Source of the DNA: Cycas panzhihuaensis
Lineage: Eukaryota > Cycadophyta
NCBI GenBank assembly: GCA_023213395.1
Contig: CM041465.1
Coordinates: 125,185,741 to 125,249,740 of the forward strand
Length of the DNA stretch: 64,000 nucleotides
Direction of reading: 5' to 3'
Position 1 is the stretch's first letter, and every line of letters begins with the position of its first letter. Under the pieces are notes generated by a model that worked only from the letters and a program-made list of their open reading frames with translations, searched no databases and was not told the origin of the DNA. Shown here in pieces: positions 46,664 to 57,146 of the stretch. A program made the position numbers and the translations under genes.

Positions 46664-47183
46664 TTGCAGTATGGTCTTCAGTACACATGCAATGAGAACT
46701 TTACACTAGAAGGGTTCTCAGATTCATATTGGACTGGATGCCAAGATAGTCGGAAATCTACCTCAAGTTATGATTTCAACCTTGGGTCTGCTATTGTTTC
46801 ATGGAGTTGCAAAAAGCAACCAAATGTTACACTTTCCTCCATTGAAGCAGAATACAAAGGCATTGTCGGCCTGACATGTGAGGCTATTTGGCTCGAGGCA
46901 ATTCTTGAAGAGCTTGGACTTGAGCAAACACTCCCAACACCATTGTATTGTGACAATCAGAGTGTTATCAAGATTGCCAAGAATCTGGTATTTCACGTAA
47001 GCACTAAGCATATTGAGGTCCATCACCATTTTATCAGAGAACATGTGCAGCAAGGTGAAATCGAGCTCGTCTACAAGCCGACCAATCAACAGCTAGCTGA
47101 CATCTTCACCAAGCCACTTGGGAAAGAGAAGTTCGAGCATTTCAGAAGCGACCTCGGCATTCGACCTAATGCTATATCCATTC
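46664..47183 (+). pseudogene. C4 RNase H (open frame)
   Basis: After a frameshift near 46640, an open frame gives FTLEGFSDSYWTGCQDSRKS (the Asp of the usual SDADW is Tyr at the second position, first Asp kept), SWSCKKQPNVTLSSIEAEY (Glu kept), YCDNQSVIKI (Asp kept), TKHIEVHHHFIREHV and DIFTKPLGKEKFEHF. It runs into the LTR and ends at 47221. Confidence 0.9.
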
Positions 47184-47192
47184 GGGGGGGGA
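47184..47192 (+). other. C4 polypurine tract
   Basis: gggggggga-type run directly before the 3' LTR. Confidence 0.82.
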
Positions 47193-47729
47193 AGTTAGAA
47201 CCTTCATTTCCTAAGCATTAAGTCTTGACCTTAGGTATTAGTCTTTTTGTCACTTTAGGCCTTTTATCCTAAAGTGTTCATTGGTTTGATTAAAAGATTG
47301 TCTTTTGTCTTGTAGTGACTTTTCTCACATGTGCTTGTGAGAAGTCAACTTTTGTTGGCTCTATCCTTATCCTTGGAGATAGAAGAGTCCTAATCAGATT
47401 TGTCTCTTAGTGTTGATCAGTGACATGTGGAGAAATCCTAATCATCCAAACTCCTTTATAAGGAGCCCTATTCTCATGTTTTGGCATGTAGTATTTGGAG
47501 TTAGAGTTATGCTGCTGTAAGAGTCTCTTGTAGGTGAAGTGTTGAGATGAATTCTCCTTCATACTTGTGTTTATGATAAGTTGAGTTGAAGCGCAATACT
47601 CCTCCTTATCATCTTTTGTGTTGTACTACATCATTTCATTAATCTAAGTGTATAGTCCTTCATATTTCAATGTCCTCTCTAGCTTCTCAATAGATTCTGG
47701 CACCTGTATCTTCTCCATTTCGTCTTTCA
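47193..47729 (+). repeat. C4 3' LTR
   Basis: Starts agttagaacc (the first T is A) and ends cgtctttca, followed by the target copy ggatt. It is the intact partner of the split 5' LTR. Confidence 0.95.
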
Positions 47730-47734
47730 GGATT

Positions 47735-48484
47735 GAGCATGGAGGTGAGAAAGGTGGCCAAGGATAAAGTGGGAGGTCGGTTGAGGAAGTCAGCAACTCT
47801 ATTAGAAACTCCTTGTTTTGTATTTAATGATAAGTTGAAATTGTTGAATATAAGAAGACCACTTAAGATGTCTATGTTCTTGGATTTTGGATTGGGAGTT
47901 AAGAAACTGTAGTGTATAGTGATCAGTATGAACAATGGTTTCATTGCCAAGGAGAAAGTGTCACCAGTGACACAGGGCTCGAACAAGAGCATAAAATTCT
48001 TTGTTGTAAGTGTTATAATTGAGTTTGGCTTGGGAGAAGGTTTCAGAATGGTAAGCAATAGGATGTCCTCCCTGCTTAAGAACAGCACCAAGGGCATATT
48101 GGGAAGCATCAGTTTCTAGTTCAAAAGGTTGAGAGAGATCAGGGAAGATGAAGAACAGGTGCAATGCAGAGGGCTATCTTAAGCTTTTGAAAAGCTGATT
48201 CAATAGAGGAGTTCCAGACAAAACTTGTGGAAGTCTTTGTAGGAACATTAAGAGGATGGGCAATGCTAGATAAGTGAGAGATCAATTTTCAATAAAAATT
48301 GGCAGAACCAAGAAAACTTTTGAGCTCGGTTAATGTAGATGGAGTTGGTCATTGCTGAATTATTCGGACTTTATCAGGATCAACATGAATTCCGTCCTTA
48401 TCAATGATGAACCCCAAATAAGAGATGGAGTCCTATGCGAAGAAACATTTTTTAAATTTAGCTTTGAGTTGATGTTGTCGTAAC
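47735..48484 (-). pseudogene. G3 RNase H and connection
   Basis: Minus strand, directly continuing the RT after C6: LRQHQLKAKFKKC, YLGFIIDKDGIHVDPDKV, ELKSFLGSANFY, then RNase H with FELETDASQYALGAVLKQ (Asp kept), AKLNYNTYNKEFYALVRAL (Glu kept) and VHTDHYTLQFLN (Asp kept). A TAG follows ALCHW. It ends at the C4 target; the next part is at 33021. Stops lie at about 48430, 48350 and 47958. Confidence 0.88.
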
Positions 48485-48850
48485 TGTTATGATTTTAACA
48501 TGGAGAACACTCATCAACAACAAGATCAATAACATCAACAGAGATCAACATAATATCATCAGAATGTATTACTATACCAAAAGCACCAAAGACTCAATAT
48601 GAGCCTTGATGATGTGATGTCTTTACATACTACCTCAACCACCTTTATATACCAAAGAGGTGGGAGACTATTCAACACAAGTAATGCATGTGGGACAAAT
48701 ACCTTTGTCCTAACCAATAGCATTACACCACTAACTTGACGAATAAACTTATATCCTTTTACATAGTATTATAATGACCTTTTGACCCTAAGACTTAGGA
48801 CTATCACTTATTATTCTAGGACACACACACATTAAACATTATTTCTAACA
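48485..48850 (-). repeat. C6 3' LTR
   Basis: On the minus strand TGTTAGAAATAATG to ..CATAACA, 366 bases. It is complete, whereas the partner lacks the first part. Confidence 0.95.
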
Positions 48851-48859
48851 CCTCCCCTT
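48851..48859 (-). other. C6 polypurine tract
   Basis: Minus strand aaggggagg directly before the LTR. Confidence 0.85.
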
Positions 48860-49948
48860 AAACTAAGGACAATTTGACATACATTGACACTTGACATGAA
48901 TAGACATTAAAGACTACATGACAAGACTGACATGACTCTTTGACACATGGTTGTCAACGGACTCCAATGTACTTTGTCTTCTTTGAATCTCCACCGTCTT
49001 GATCTTGGAAAGGTCTTGAACACCATGTCTTGGGCTTGATCTTGGTCTTCAACCTTGTAGTGTCCTTTGAACTGACAATCCTCTTTCAACTTCACACATA
49101 ATTGAGAATCCTTGGACATGCAAAACAAGTAGTGAAACATGGATAATTCAGAATGATCCTGCATATATTCATCAAAGATATCTTCAAGGTGTCTTTCAAA
49201 TATGTCTTCTATCACCTGTTTGCTTCTCCCATCTTCAGTATGTGAGTGACCAAAGTAGATGTTAGCAGTATCATCATTATCCAAATGTAGCAATGAGACA
49301 TCATCATTATCCTCCCCTGAAGCAATGGATTTATTGAGTCGAGTTCACATGTCATGTGATGTACCTTGCTTTCTCTGTGTCACTCAAAGGATTCCATGAA
49401 CTAAGTATAATGAGTATTTCTATGATACTCACATGCATATGCTTCTTGATTATGGATATGCATACATGGAACATTATTTCAATCTGATTGACTTTCATAG
49501 TCAGGTAACCTATCCAAAAGGAAATATGAATTCGATAAGCAAGATCCTGATGACATGATATCCTCCTTATGTTCCTTTGAAAACAACTTTCTAGTGCCGC
49601 TCTAGGATATGCTGTTATAATTTTGATCTTCTCAAAGATGAGAGTGGAGAATGTAACTGAGTTGAGGGAGATCATGGATATTTTCCAATACATGCAAATC
49701 ACTGTATGACCTGTCACCAATTGAATTATTCCTATCAACTTGTCAACACAAACTAGGATAACATTATCCATACCTTTTGTTAGGCAACTCATGTCTCCAC
49801 GAACTATTATTGGCAAAGATTGATACCTGAAATTTTCAGCGTCCAGAGCTGGTTCCTTGATGAGACTTATGGCTTTGTCACGCTGTTTTTCCTTCTTTTC
49901 TTTCCTCTTCAACTTCTTCCTCTAATTCTTTGCCCTTTTGATTCTCTG
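48860..49948 (-). other. C6 downstream internal region
   Basis: Two minus-strand frames, 49912-49352 (186 codons, Lys-rich start then hydrophobic) and 49293-48907 (128 codons, acidic start), show no domain I recognise. They follow the gag-like block, so they may be a degraded Gag tail or untranslated sequence. I do not name a product. Confidence 0.45.
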
Positions 49949-50321
49949 CTACTGCATTTCTTCAGGTCCTTTTTCATTCACTTCTGTCAGTAGTTTCCAA
50001 GCATCCTCAGTTGAGTCCATATTCTGTAGAACCTGGATAATAAAGTGATAGGAAGATGGGAGGTTATCCTTATCAATGGCTGCAAGTATCACATCAATAA
50101 CAATCCTGTTTTTCCTTTTTAAGGTTTTCTCCCCTTCTTCGTGAGCCATTTCAGTCCCCATGACTGTTTTCCAAAGTTTCTTCACTACAAATAGACTTTC
50201 CATCTTAATTTTTCCAAAAACGAAAATTAGTTCCAGTGTATTTGGGCAGAGGAAAACAAAGATCTGATAGCCAATATTCATTTCTCTCAGGCACAAAGGT
50301 GATAATGTCACTTAACTCCAT
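49949..50321 (-). pseudogene. C6 gag-like block
   Basis: Minus-strand ATG at 50321 opens MELSDIITFVPERNEYW..LPKYTGTNFRFWK; one frameshift (about 50213) later it goes on as IKMESLFVVKKLWKTVMG, IDVILAAIDKDNLPSS, MDSTEDAWKLLTEV. The order (Y.G.NF..WK.KM..L....LW..V, then a W..L motif) is that of the N-terminal half of copia Gag. The match is by motif only and no zinc knuckle is seen. It would supply particle protein or be a packaging relic. Confidence 0.6.
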
Positions 50322-52963
50322 GATGTATGATAAAAGAATATCCACTTCAACTTGAAAATCAAATCAACAAAGAAGACTTAAACACGAATCTTGTTCGACT
50401 CTCCTCACAGTCTATGAATGTTGCTGCCAAGACAACCATCATGGTGGGCAGTGCTTTCCTTCCACATTTTGTGTATACCTATAAGCAACCAACTGACCAA
50501 ACATTGGAGTTTCCTATCAAAATTACTCTTCCAGCCGGTTTATCACACCATTGTGTTACAACTGTAAAGAAATGACCTCCTCACACCAGCAGTCTTTATC
50601 CGAATACTCGGATTAGTCATAGGCGTGAGCACGATATCTCTTTTCGTGATGATACTAAGAGTGTCACCGCCAACTTGCCGGGATCAACTCGCCTTCAAAG
50701 CGAAGTCACTGCAATCGATTCACTTATAGTAATGGTGTCTTGATTGTGATTCACCTTCAACTACGTGTCTGCCGGGACTACATCAAACCTTGCCTCCCAG
50801 GACTACTAGTACTATCCCTATTTCAGCCAGCTGTCAAAACTGTCAGGACTGTTACATCACCTCCTGGTTGTTCTATCCGCTTGTAGATCATGAATATTAT
50901 CTCCTGATAAAACTGGTTGTACCTGGAAATAGGTTAGTCACCAACTAATCCTTGATTGTATTACTTGTATGCTGCCAGAAATAATTCAACAAATTTTGAA
51001 ACTTCAGTTTACTGCCCATGCATCTGCAATATAAGCAAAGATTGATAATATGTAGCCTCCAATTGCTGTTATTTCTTTGACCTTTAGGGTCCAAGAGTCT
51101 AGGACAAATAATTTGTTCTAGGCGCTTATCAACTCGATTCTAGATAACAAGGCGCATCTACAGCTTGATTCAACAACCAAAAGAGATTCCAACCAAAGCA
51201 AATTTCAACAGCTTCTTATACGAAAAATAAATCTTTAAAAATCAGTCTCATAACACTTGCAAAGCCTCATGTTACTGTTCTCACTTTCAAGGATCCTTCC
51301 AATTGAGTACCTTGATCTTCAATTTTATTCTTCCTCCTCATCTGATTTGCCTTGGTTGATTTTGTTCCATGAACGAAATTGCCTTAGTTAACCTTGCTCC
51401 CCACATCATCGTACATCCACAGTTGTCGCACATCCCAATACTGAGGTCTTCAATTGTTACAAAAAAATTGCATATCCCTGTCTTTTATAAGCTTTGTCCA
51501 TGAGTGTGTACACATCCCACGATCATGTTAGTGCAGCAGGATAAGGATGTATTCCCACAAGGCGTTATGTTGAACTAACGTCTTTCACTAAATTTTGGTA
51601 ATTCTTTAAGATCTACAAGGGACTCCCCCGCCCCACTTTAATCTTTATGCTTCAATCAAATTGTAAAACAGGCGCATCTCAGTCAAGTTGCAGACTCCAC
51701 AAGATCTAAATCAAAAACTTCCCAAAGTCGAGTGCCCTGAGATTTCTGAACACGTTCCAGTATGGGAAAATTTTAAGCAATAAATGTTTGTTAAGCATTC
51801 ATATCAACAATAAATATTAGGTCCATCTGTAGGGTTTCACCGCATTCTACAGTCCATTCTTACACAGCTATGCAAACAACCGTTGACCTTCGTTCTGCAA
51901 ACCCTAGGTACTTCCGGCATATCCTTGTGTATGATTGCCATCCCTGGCTAGGAACCAATCCTGCAGCATGAGCCTTCTTCTTCTCTCTATATTTCCTGAC
52001 AACCTCTCTGTACTAATTATCAACACCTGGCCAGGAAAGAGAGTATGCAGTATGGACTCTAATCATTTGACAGTTTCTGTACATCCCTTGGAATCAGATG
52101 ATAAGCTATTTAGCAGCTGATGAGATCTCTATGAAGAGTTACAGGCCTTCACGTATCCATGCCTAGCGGTGATCCAGATCACCAATGCAGAACTGAAGGC
52201 TAGAGAAGAAATTACCTTGCCCCGATTGTTCCACTACATCATCACTGTCATTTATAATCTCGATGATTTTCTGGACAGACCCCAAGATAAGAAGCAGACC
52301 GTTTCTAGCCACTGTTGCAGATGATTTCCTCTATAGGCGGCCAATTTTTTGTGACAATGGTGAGAGCCGCAGATCCCCGCGTAGCTTCTTCAAGTAGATA
52401 CAATATAGAGGGGCATCTTCTCATAGTTAGGTTTTTAACCAGATGGTGGAAATGGGCGGCTATCATTACACAATCTTTTACATTCTTCCAGGCTATTCCT
52501 TCAAGTTTGCCTAAAACTTATGAGCAGGGTTTATGATAGAACCAGTCTTCATTTATCAATACAAATTTTTGCTTGGTTTTCACCATACAACCAGATCTCA
52601 ACAGCCAGAAATTAAATTGCCCTTAGTTTCATAAATCTTCATCTTTATAGAACAGATTCTTCTTTACTTTCAAACAAATTCAGGGATATTCATGAATCAT
52701 CAATTTCTTGGCTTCACAAATTCATACCAACAAATTTTCTACAGGGTAAACCCTAACACAAGGCTGCTTCACATAACAAAGTAAAGAAAAGATGTTACCC
52801 GACAATGATTCTTGTATCAGTTATGGTCATGGCTGATCACATCTCGTAACAATGGTATCCCCTACAAGCAGAATCACTAATTGGCAAACGGCTTTACAAA
52901 ACCACCTCCACACTCTTCAGTAAAATGGCAACCCTGCAAAATGATGGACTTGACAAGCAACCT
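50322..52963 (-). other. C6 long leader, no recognised gene
   Basis: 2.6 kb between primer site and gag-like block. Frames are all short (73 codons at most). Base composition is more balanced than in neighbouring elements. I recognise no host gene fragment, but captured sequence is possible. Confidence 0.5.
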
Positions 52964-52975
52964 GCTCTGATACTA
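52964..52975 (-). other. C6 primer binding site
   Basis: Plus gctctgatacta, minus tagtatcagagc, directly at the LTR border; one mismatch to the initiator tRNA-Met site. Confidence 0.88.
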
Positions 52976-53322
52976 TGTTATGATTTTAACATGGAGAACA
53001 CTCATCAACAACAAGATCAATAACATCAACAGAGATCAACATAATATAATCAAAATGTATTACTATACCAAAAGCACCAAAGACTCAATATGAGCCTTGA
53101 TGATGTGATGTCTTTACATACTACCTCAACCACCTTTATATACCAAAGAGGTGGGAGACTATTCAACACAAGTAATGCATGTGGGACAAATACCTTTGTC
53201 CTAACCAATAGCATTACACCACTAACTTGACCAATAAACTTATATCCTTTTACATAGTATTATAATGACCTTTTGACCCTAAGACTTAGGACTATCACTT
53301 ATTATTCTAGGACCCACACACA
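52976..53322 (-). repeat. C6 5' LTR, outer end deleted
   Basis: Matches 48485-48831 with four substitutions, then stops at cacacaca. The outermost 19 or so bases of the LTR are missing together with part of the target copy. Confidence 0.93.
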
Positions 53323-53983
53323 ACAAAGCCAAGATGGTATTAACATGTTGCAGATGTTCATACAAATTGTTGTTGTAGACCAAGATATCATCAAGGTAGG
53401 CAATGACAAATTTACCTAAATAAGGCCAGAAAATATCATTGATGAGTCGCATAAAAGTCGCAGGAGCATTAGTCAAACCGAAAGGCATGACTAACCATTC
53501 ATACAAACCATGTTGAGTTTTGAAGGTTGTTTTCCACGTATCCTTAGCTTCGACCGGAACTTGATGGTACCCGAAAGCCAAATCAATTTTTGTAAAATAT
53601 GTGGCTCCGTTAAGATGATCCAATAAATCATCGATACATGGCAATGGATACTGAATTTTAACAGTAATTTTCTTTAAGGCTCGGTAGTCAATACACAAAT
53701 GCCATTATTTATCTTCTTTATCTTTTTTTGGAATGAGAATTACAGGAGAACCACAAGGAGAACAGCTAGGTTGAATTTTACCTTCATCAATCAACTGTGT
53801 CAGTTGTTTTTCCAATTCAACATGAGTTAGTGGAGTCGTGTGGTAAGGAGCCTGATTGGGAAGTGGAGATCCAGGAACAAGATTAATAAAATGTTGCACA
53901 GCACGAATGGGGGGTAACCCTTTAGGTTCTGCAAAACCATTAGAGTAAGCATCCAAAAGATATTTTATTGCTTTAGGAGGCAT
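53323..53983 (-). pseudogene. G3 reverse transcriptase
   Basis: Minus strand. First frame 53983-53706: FAEPKGLPPIRAVQHFINLVPG, TPLTHVELEKQL, GKIQPSCSPCGSPVILIPKKDKEDK, then a stop. Next frame: CIDYRALKKITVKIQYPLPCIDDLLDHLNGATYFTKIDL, YHQVPVEAKDTWKTTF, MPFGLTNAPATFMRLIND, and the intact catalytic YLDDILVY. One stop only, so it is well preserved. C6 cuts the gene after HLQHVNTILALL; the rest is at 48484. Confidence 0.92.
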
Positions 53984-54440
53984 CTTTGGTACAATTTTCT
54001 TTTTTTGCTTGACGAATTACACAAAGTGCCATTTGCTTGGAGGTGTTGGCGAGTTTGACTGCAGGATTCCCTGTAATGACGACCAAGGACGGAGAAACAT
54101 TGTTTGCAAAAGTTAGTTTATACGCCTTTCCATTCTTATGCAGTGTATAGGTATTATGATACCCATCATACAATGCCCATTGATCATGTTGATAGGGTCG
54201 TCCCAAGAGTATGTTGCTGCAATCCATAGGAGGAACATCACAATCAACAGTATCCAGAAATGGTGGAATAGCAAAAGTATCAGTACACATTTTATCGACC
54301 ACAGCTGTTTGGCCATTGGCTTTTACCCACCCAAGCGTATAAGGCTTAAGGTGTGGCTTGGTTACCAATTGTAAAGAATCCACTAGCGATTGAGAAATCA
54401 AGTTCTTCATGCTTCCATTATCAATAATACAGAGAACCAA
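53973..54440 (-). pseudogene. G3 aspartic protease
   Basis: 155-codon minus frame. LCIIDNGSMKNLIS is the active site, with Asp kept and Asn-Gly-Ser in place of the usual Gly/Ser-Gly. DCSNILLGRPYQHDQWALYDGYHNTYTL is the LLGRP landmark of chromovirus proteases. It overlaps the RT frame by 11 bases in another frame, so a frameshift joins them. Confidence 0.85.
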
Positions 54441-54559
54441 ATGGTCCTTAATTTGGCAATTCAGCGTGAAAAGTTTCTCTCACTGAGAAGCAGAATATTC
54501 AATAGTCATCAATACAAGATGAGGATCTAGAGTCGGCAGATTAGGTACCTCTATGATGA

Positions 54560-55386
54560 CAGTTGATTCTATCGAAGCCTAATGTTTAGCGACCAAGCTA
54601 CGAGGTTTTTGCTATGCTCTACATTCTGCATCTATATGCCTTTGACTCTCGTGAAAAGAACAATATTTCTTTGTATTACCTGCTCGTGGCACAAATGTCT
54701 TGGATGTAGATGCAGGTGCCTGAAATGGTCGTGGTCTTCATTGTAGCTTATTTTCAATTTTGAGAGCAAATTGATAAGTTGCCTCAAGTGTAGGAATCTG
54801 CAAAAGATCCATTTTTCACTATAAGGATGAAAAGAGTCCTCCCATAAACTTCAACTTGAGAACGTGGTCAGATTCAATGTGTTGCTGAATTGTTTGGTCT
54901 GCAACTGGCGAAGATGAAGTCGACGTGTAGTGAGTGCCTTGATGTATCCTAAGGGCTAGAATCAATTGCGGACAACATTTTTGAATTTTGCCCATAAAAT
55001 AAATGGTTTATCACGGGAGTGTGATTGCCACCATATTAATGTCTGCTCCTCCATGTGTATTTCAGTGACCATTATTTTTTGTGCCTCCATAAATTGTTGT
55101 GTTTTGAAATAGGCTTCTAGACTTCGAAGCCATGCATCTAATTTATTGGCATTCATTGTACCTTCAAAAAGTGCAATACTAATTTTAGCATCCAATTTGA
55201 ATGGAGTTGATTGAATTGGAATAGCTGTTGAAATATTTTATTGATGCAACATCTGCTAAAACATTGTCATCATGTTGGTAACCAAGTTTTGTTGAAAAGC
55301 TTGTGCGTCTTAATGTTGTTCCTAAAACTCGTGTTAAGAGTTCAATGACGTCGAAATGTGATTGATCTTCTTGATCAAGAGACATG
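54560..55386 (-). pseudogene. G3 gag
   Basis: Minus-strand start MSLDQEDQSHFDVIELL at 55386. The second frame 55195-54962 holds the capsid core (FEGTMNANKLDAWLRSLEAYFKTQQF, HMEEQTLIWWQSH, ILWAKFKNVV). A zinc motif CSFHESQRHIDAEC (C-X2-H-X4-H-X4-C) lies at about 54623-54664. Several frameshifts separate the pieces. Confidence 0.82.
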
Positions 55387-55389
55387 AAT

Positions 55390-55680
55390 GTAAATGGGGC
55401 ACACCTACCTCTAAGAAGGGCTTATAGCAATATGCCCAAACAATTGTATCTGTATGGGGTGTACCTACCCAAAAAGAAAATATGATGGTAGGTACCTGCC
55501 TGTGAAGAGGACAATGTAAATCGGGTATGCCTGCCTATGAACAGGGCTTATGACAATATGCCCAAGAGAAAAAATTAATGGAATGTGCCTAGGGTACGCC
55601 TACTTATGAAGAGGGCTTACGACAATATGCCCAAGAGAAAAATTAATGAGTGCCTGCCTATGAAGAGGGCTTCTGGCTCT
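55390..55680. repeat. Imperfect tandem repeats in G3 leader
   Basis: Unit around gcctatgaagagggcttacgacaatatgcccaag recurs near 55400, 55530, 55600 and 55655 (last partial) with spacing that varies from about 70 to 125 bases. Located just upstream of gag on the minus strand. Confidence 0.8.
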
Positions 55681-55707
55681 TTTTTCTCTATTTTTTTTTT
55701 CACATAA

Positions 55708-55708
<1 letters not shown>

Positions 55709-55748
<40 letters not shown>
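55709..55748. repeat. GT/GA microsatellite in G3 leader
   Basis: Ten GT units followed by about ten GA units; a compound dinucleotide microsatellite. Confidence 0.95.
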
Positions 55749-56363
55749 CAGAGAAGAAATTGCAGAAAGGACTGAAGAAATTTCAGAAAAGGCTAAAAAG
55801 TTACAAAATTTGTCTGTATGTACAGATCCGTACAATTGTATAATCGTAAGGAAATTGTACGACCTGAAATGAAATGGGTCTCAAATTGAAGATATTTAAG
55901 TCGCCTTTAAGGACTTGCAATCCATTTTCGAAACGGGTTTCTCTCAAGAAAGTTATTCACTTCTTAAATAAATTTTGCAGCTAGGGTTTGATCTCATTTT
56001 TTACTCTTTTAAAAAAATATAGCAAAATTTACGCTACGAATCTATACTTAATGGATAGATCTATTCATAACAAAGATTTCAAGAGCAGTTAGGAGAGATT
56101 TGCCCAAATATTTTGGAAGAAAACTGTAGTCAAAGCTTTATACCTGCGCCCTCTGTTTTTTAGTCTTTTCCTCAGTTTTTAGCAGGATTCAGACTTTGAC
56201 TCTTTGGAGAAGTTTGTTGTATGTCTCATGCCGCTCCCTCTAGTAAAATTTGTCAAATTCTGGACACTTTTATTTTTATCCATATAGTTTCGTACGGTTG
56301 TCTGTATACTTCTGCAATGTCTGCAATAATTTTTTTTGAAGTCTTATTCCAAAGATCGACTAG
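55749..56363 (-). other. G3 leader, remaining part
   Basis: AT-rich untranslated stretch between the primer site and the repeats on the minus strand. No motif noted. Confidence 0.5.
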
Positions 56364-56375
56364 GCTCTAATACCA
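56364..56375 (-). other. G3 primer binding site
   Basis: Plus gctctaatacca, minus tggtattagagc, two bases from the LTR; one mismatch to the initiator tRNA-Met site. Confidence 0.85.
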
Positions 56376-56377
56376 AT

Positions 56378-56720
56378 TGATGTGATTTTGTACTCTGTCC
56401 TCCTTGCTTTAGGCACGAAATGAATACAAGAACAATTGATTCTTCAAGCCCCTAAGTGTTTTCAAGAAGAAACAGAACCTAAGAAAAGCTAGAGGAGAGG
56501 AGAGAGAGAAGGTCTTCTCTTTCTTTCTTCATTTCTTTCCTTGAGAATTGTACATCATTATACAAACTTGAGTTAGTTTGTATGTGGGACACCGGTGTAC
56601 CTAATTAATAATTAAGTATCCTAAGTAACTTTTACAATATTGTATATATTTGGGTACCCTTAGGTACCTTTTTATAATGTTAATTAGAAAATAAAACTAA
56701 GACTAATCATATACTTATCA
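56378..56720 (-). repeat. G3 5' LTR
   Basis: 343 bases, partner of 31210-31552. Minus-strand ends TGATAAG and CACATCA. Confidence 0.95.
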
Positions 56721-57127
56721 CCTTGTGAATTGATTTTGAACTTCAACCCATTCTCTTGCATTGATGCGTTCATTGGGCTCAAAAAGGTCAAGCATCTTTT
56801 TCGGTCTAAAAATACTACTCTCAACTGTCTCTTTATCAATAAAGATTGTGATTTCAATGATAAAAATCTATATTCTTTGCTTGTCAAAACCATCACATAT
56901 GACCACATCCTACAAATGTCTCCTTTATGAAAGAGCACTTTTTCTTATTTGTGAACAATTGCACTTTTTCAAGAATGAGCAGAACTGCCTTTATATGTTT
57001 TTCTTCCCATGATTTGTTATAGATCAGGATATCGTCAAAGAAAACCAACACGAATTTCCTCAGAACGTGCTTTAATATTGAATCAACCTTTGTGAGCTTA
57101 ACCTCTACCCTTTCCCTTTGAAACAAA
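56721..57127 (-). pseudogene. G2 RT fragment next to the primer site, then gag-like piece
   Basis: Minus frame 57126-56893 reads DSILKHVLRKFVLVFFDDILIYNKSWEEKHIKAVLLILEKVQL, NKKKCSF, an RT palm with the catalytic FFDD kept. It starts only a few bases after the G2 primer site, where gag should be, so about 2 kb of gag-protease-RT are missing. In the next frame RPKKMLDLFEPNERINAREWVEVQNQFT runs into the G3 insertion; it may be a gag-like or other internal piece. Confidence 0.75.
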
Positions 57128-57139
57128 GCTTTGATACCA
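57128..57139 (-). other. G2 primer binding site
   Basis: Plus gctttgatacca, minus tggtatcaaagc; one mismatch to the initiator tRNA-Met site, seven bases from the LTR. Confidence 0.82.
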
Positions 57140-57146
57140 CTTAAAG

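Larger units (their letters stand above)
33027..47729 (+). mobile_element. C4: Ty1/copia element in G3, sister of C1, holding C5
   Basis: Left LTR 33027-33491 continues at 41110-41185 after C5; the right LTR is 47193-47729. The duplicated target is ggatt (33022-33026 and 47730-47734), and removing C4 restores G3. Primer site, leader, gag, PR, INT, RT, RNase H and polypurine tract follow as in C1. Without C5 it is about 7.1 kb. About 25 LTR differences by eye (about 5%). Confidence 0.95.
48485..53322 (-). mobile_element. C6: minus-strand pol-less LTR element in G3
   Basis: LTRs 48485-48850 and 52976-53322 differ at only 4 of about 347 shared bases. A primer site (52964-52975) and a purine tract (48851-48859) sit at the correct ends for a minus-strand element. 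Inside there is a 2.6 kb leader and a copia-Gag-like block, but no protease, integrase, RT or RNase H motif on either strand. It resembles the known class of Gag-only terminal-repeat elements (TR-GAG). It lies between RT and RNase H of G3; target gtaac remains at 48480-48484. Confidence 0.85.
31210..56720 (-). mobile_element. G3: minus-strand chromodomain gypsy, holding C4/C5 and C6
   Basis: LTRs of 343 bases each at 31210-31552 and 56378-56720 face the same way. Primer site (56364-56375) and polypurine tract (31553-31564) lie at the correct ends. Gag, PR and RT lie at 55386-53323, RNase H at 48484-47735 and integrase with chromodomain at 33021-31613. C6 interrupts between RT and RNase H, and C4 between RNase H and integrase. 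Flanks read caagg and cagga on the minus strand, a possible worn target duplication. LTR divergence is about 9% by eye. Confidence 0.93.

Noticed and set aside
48907-49293. C6 frame as an accessory protein
   Set aside because: I see no family match or conserved copy, so I left it as an unassigned internal region.
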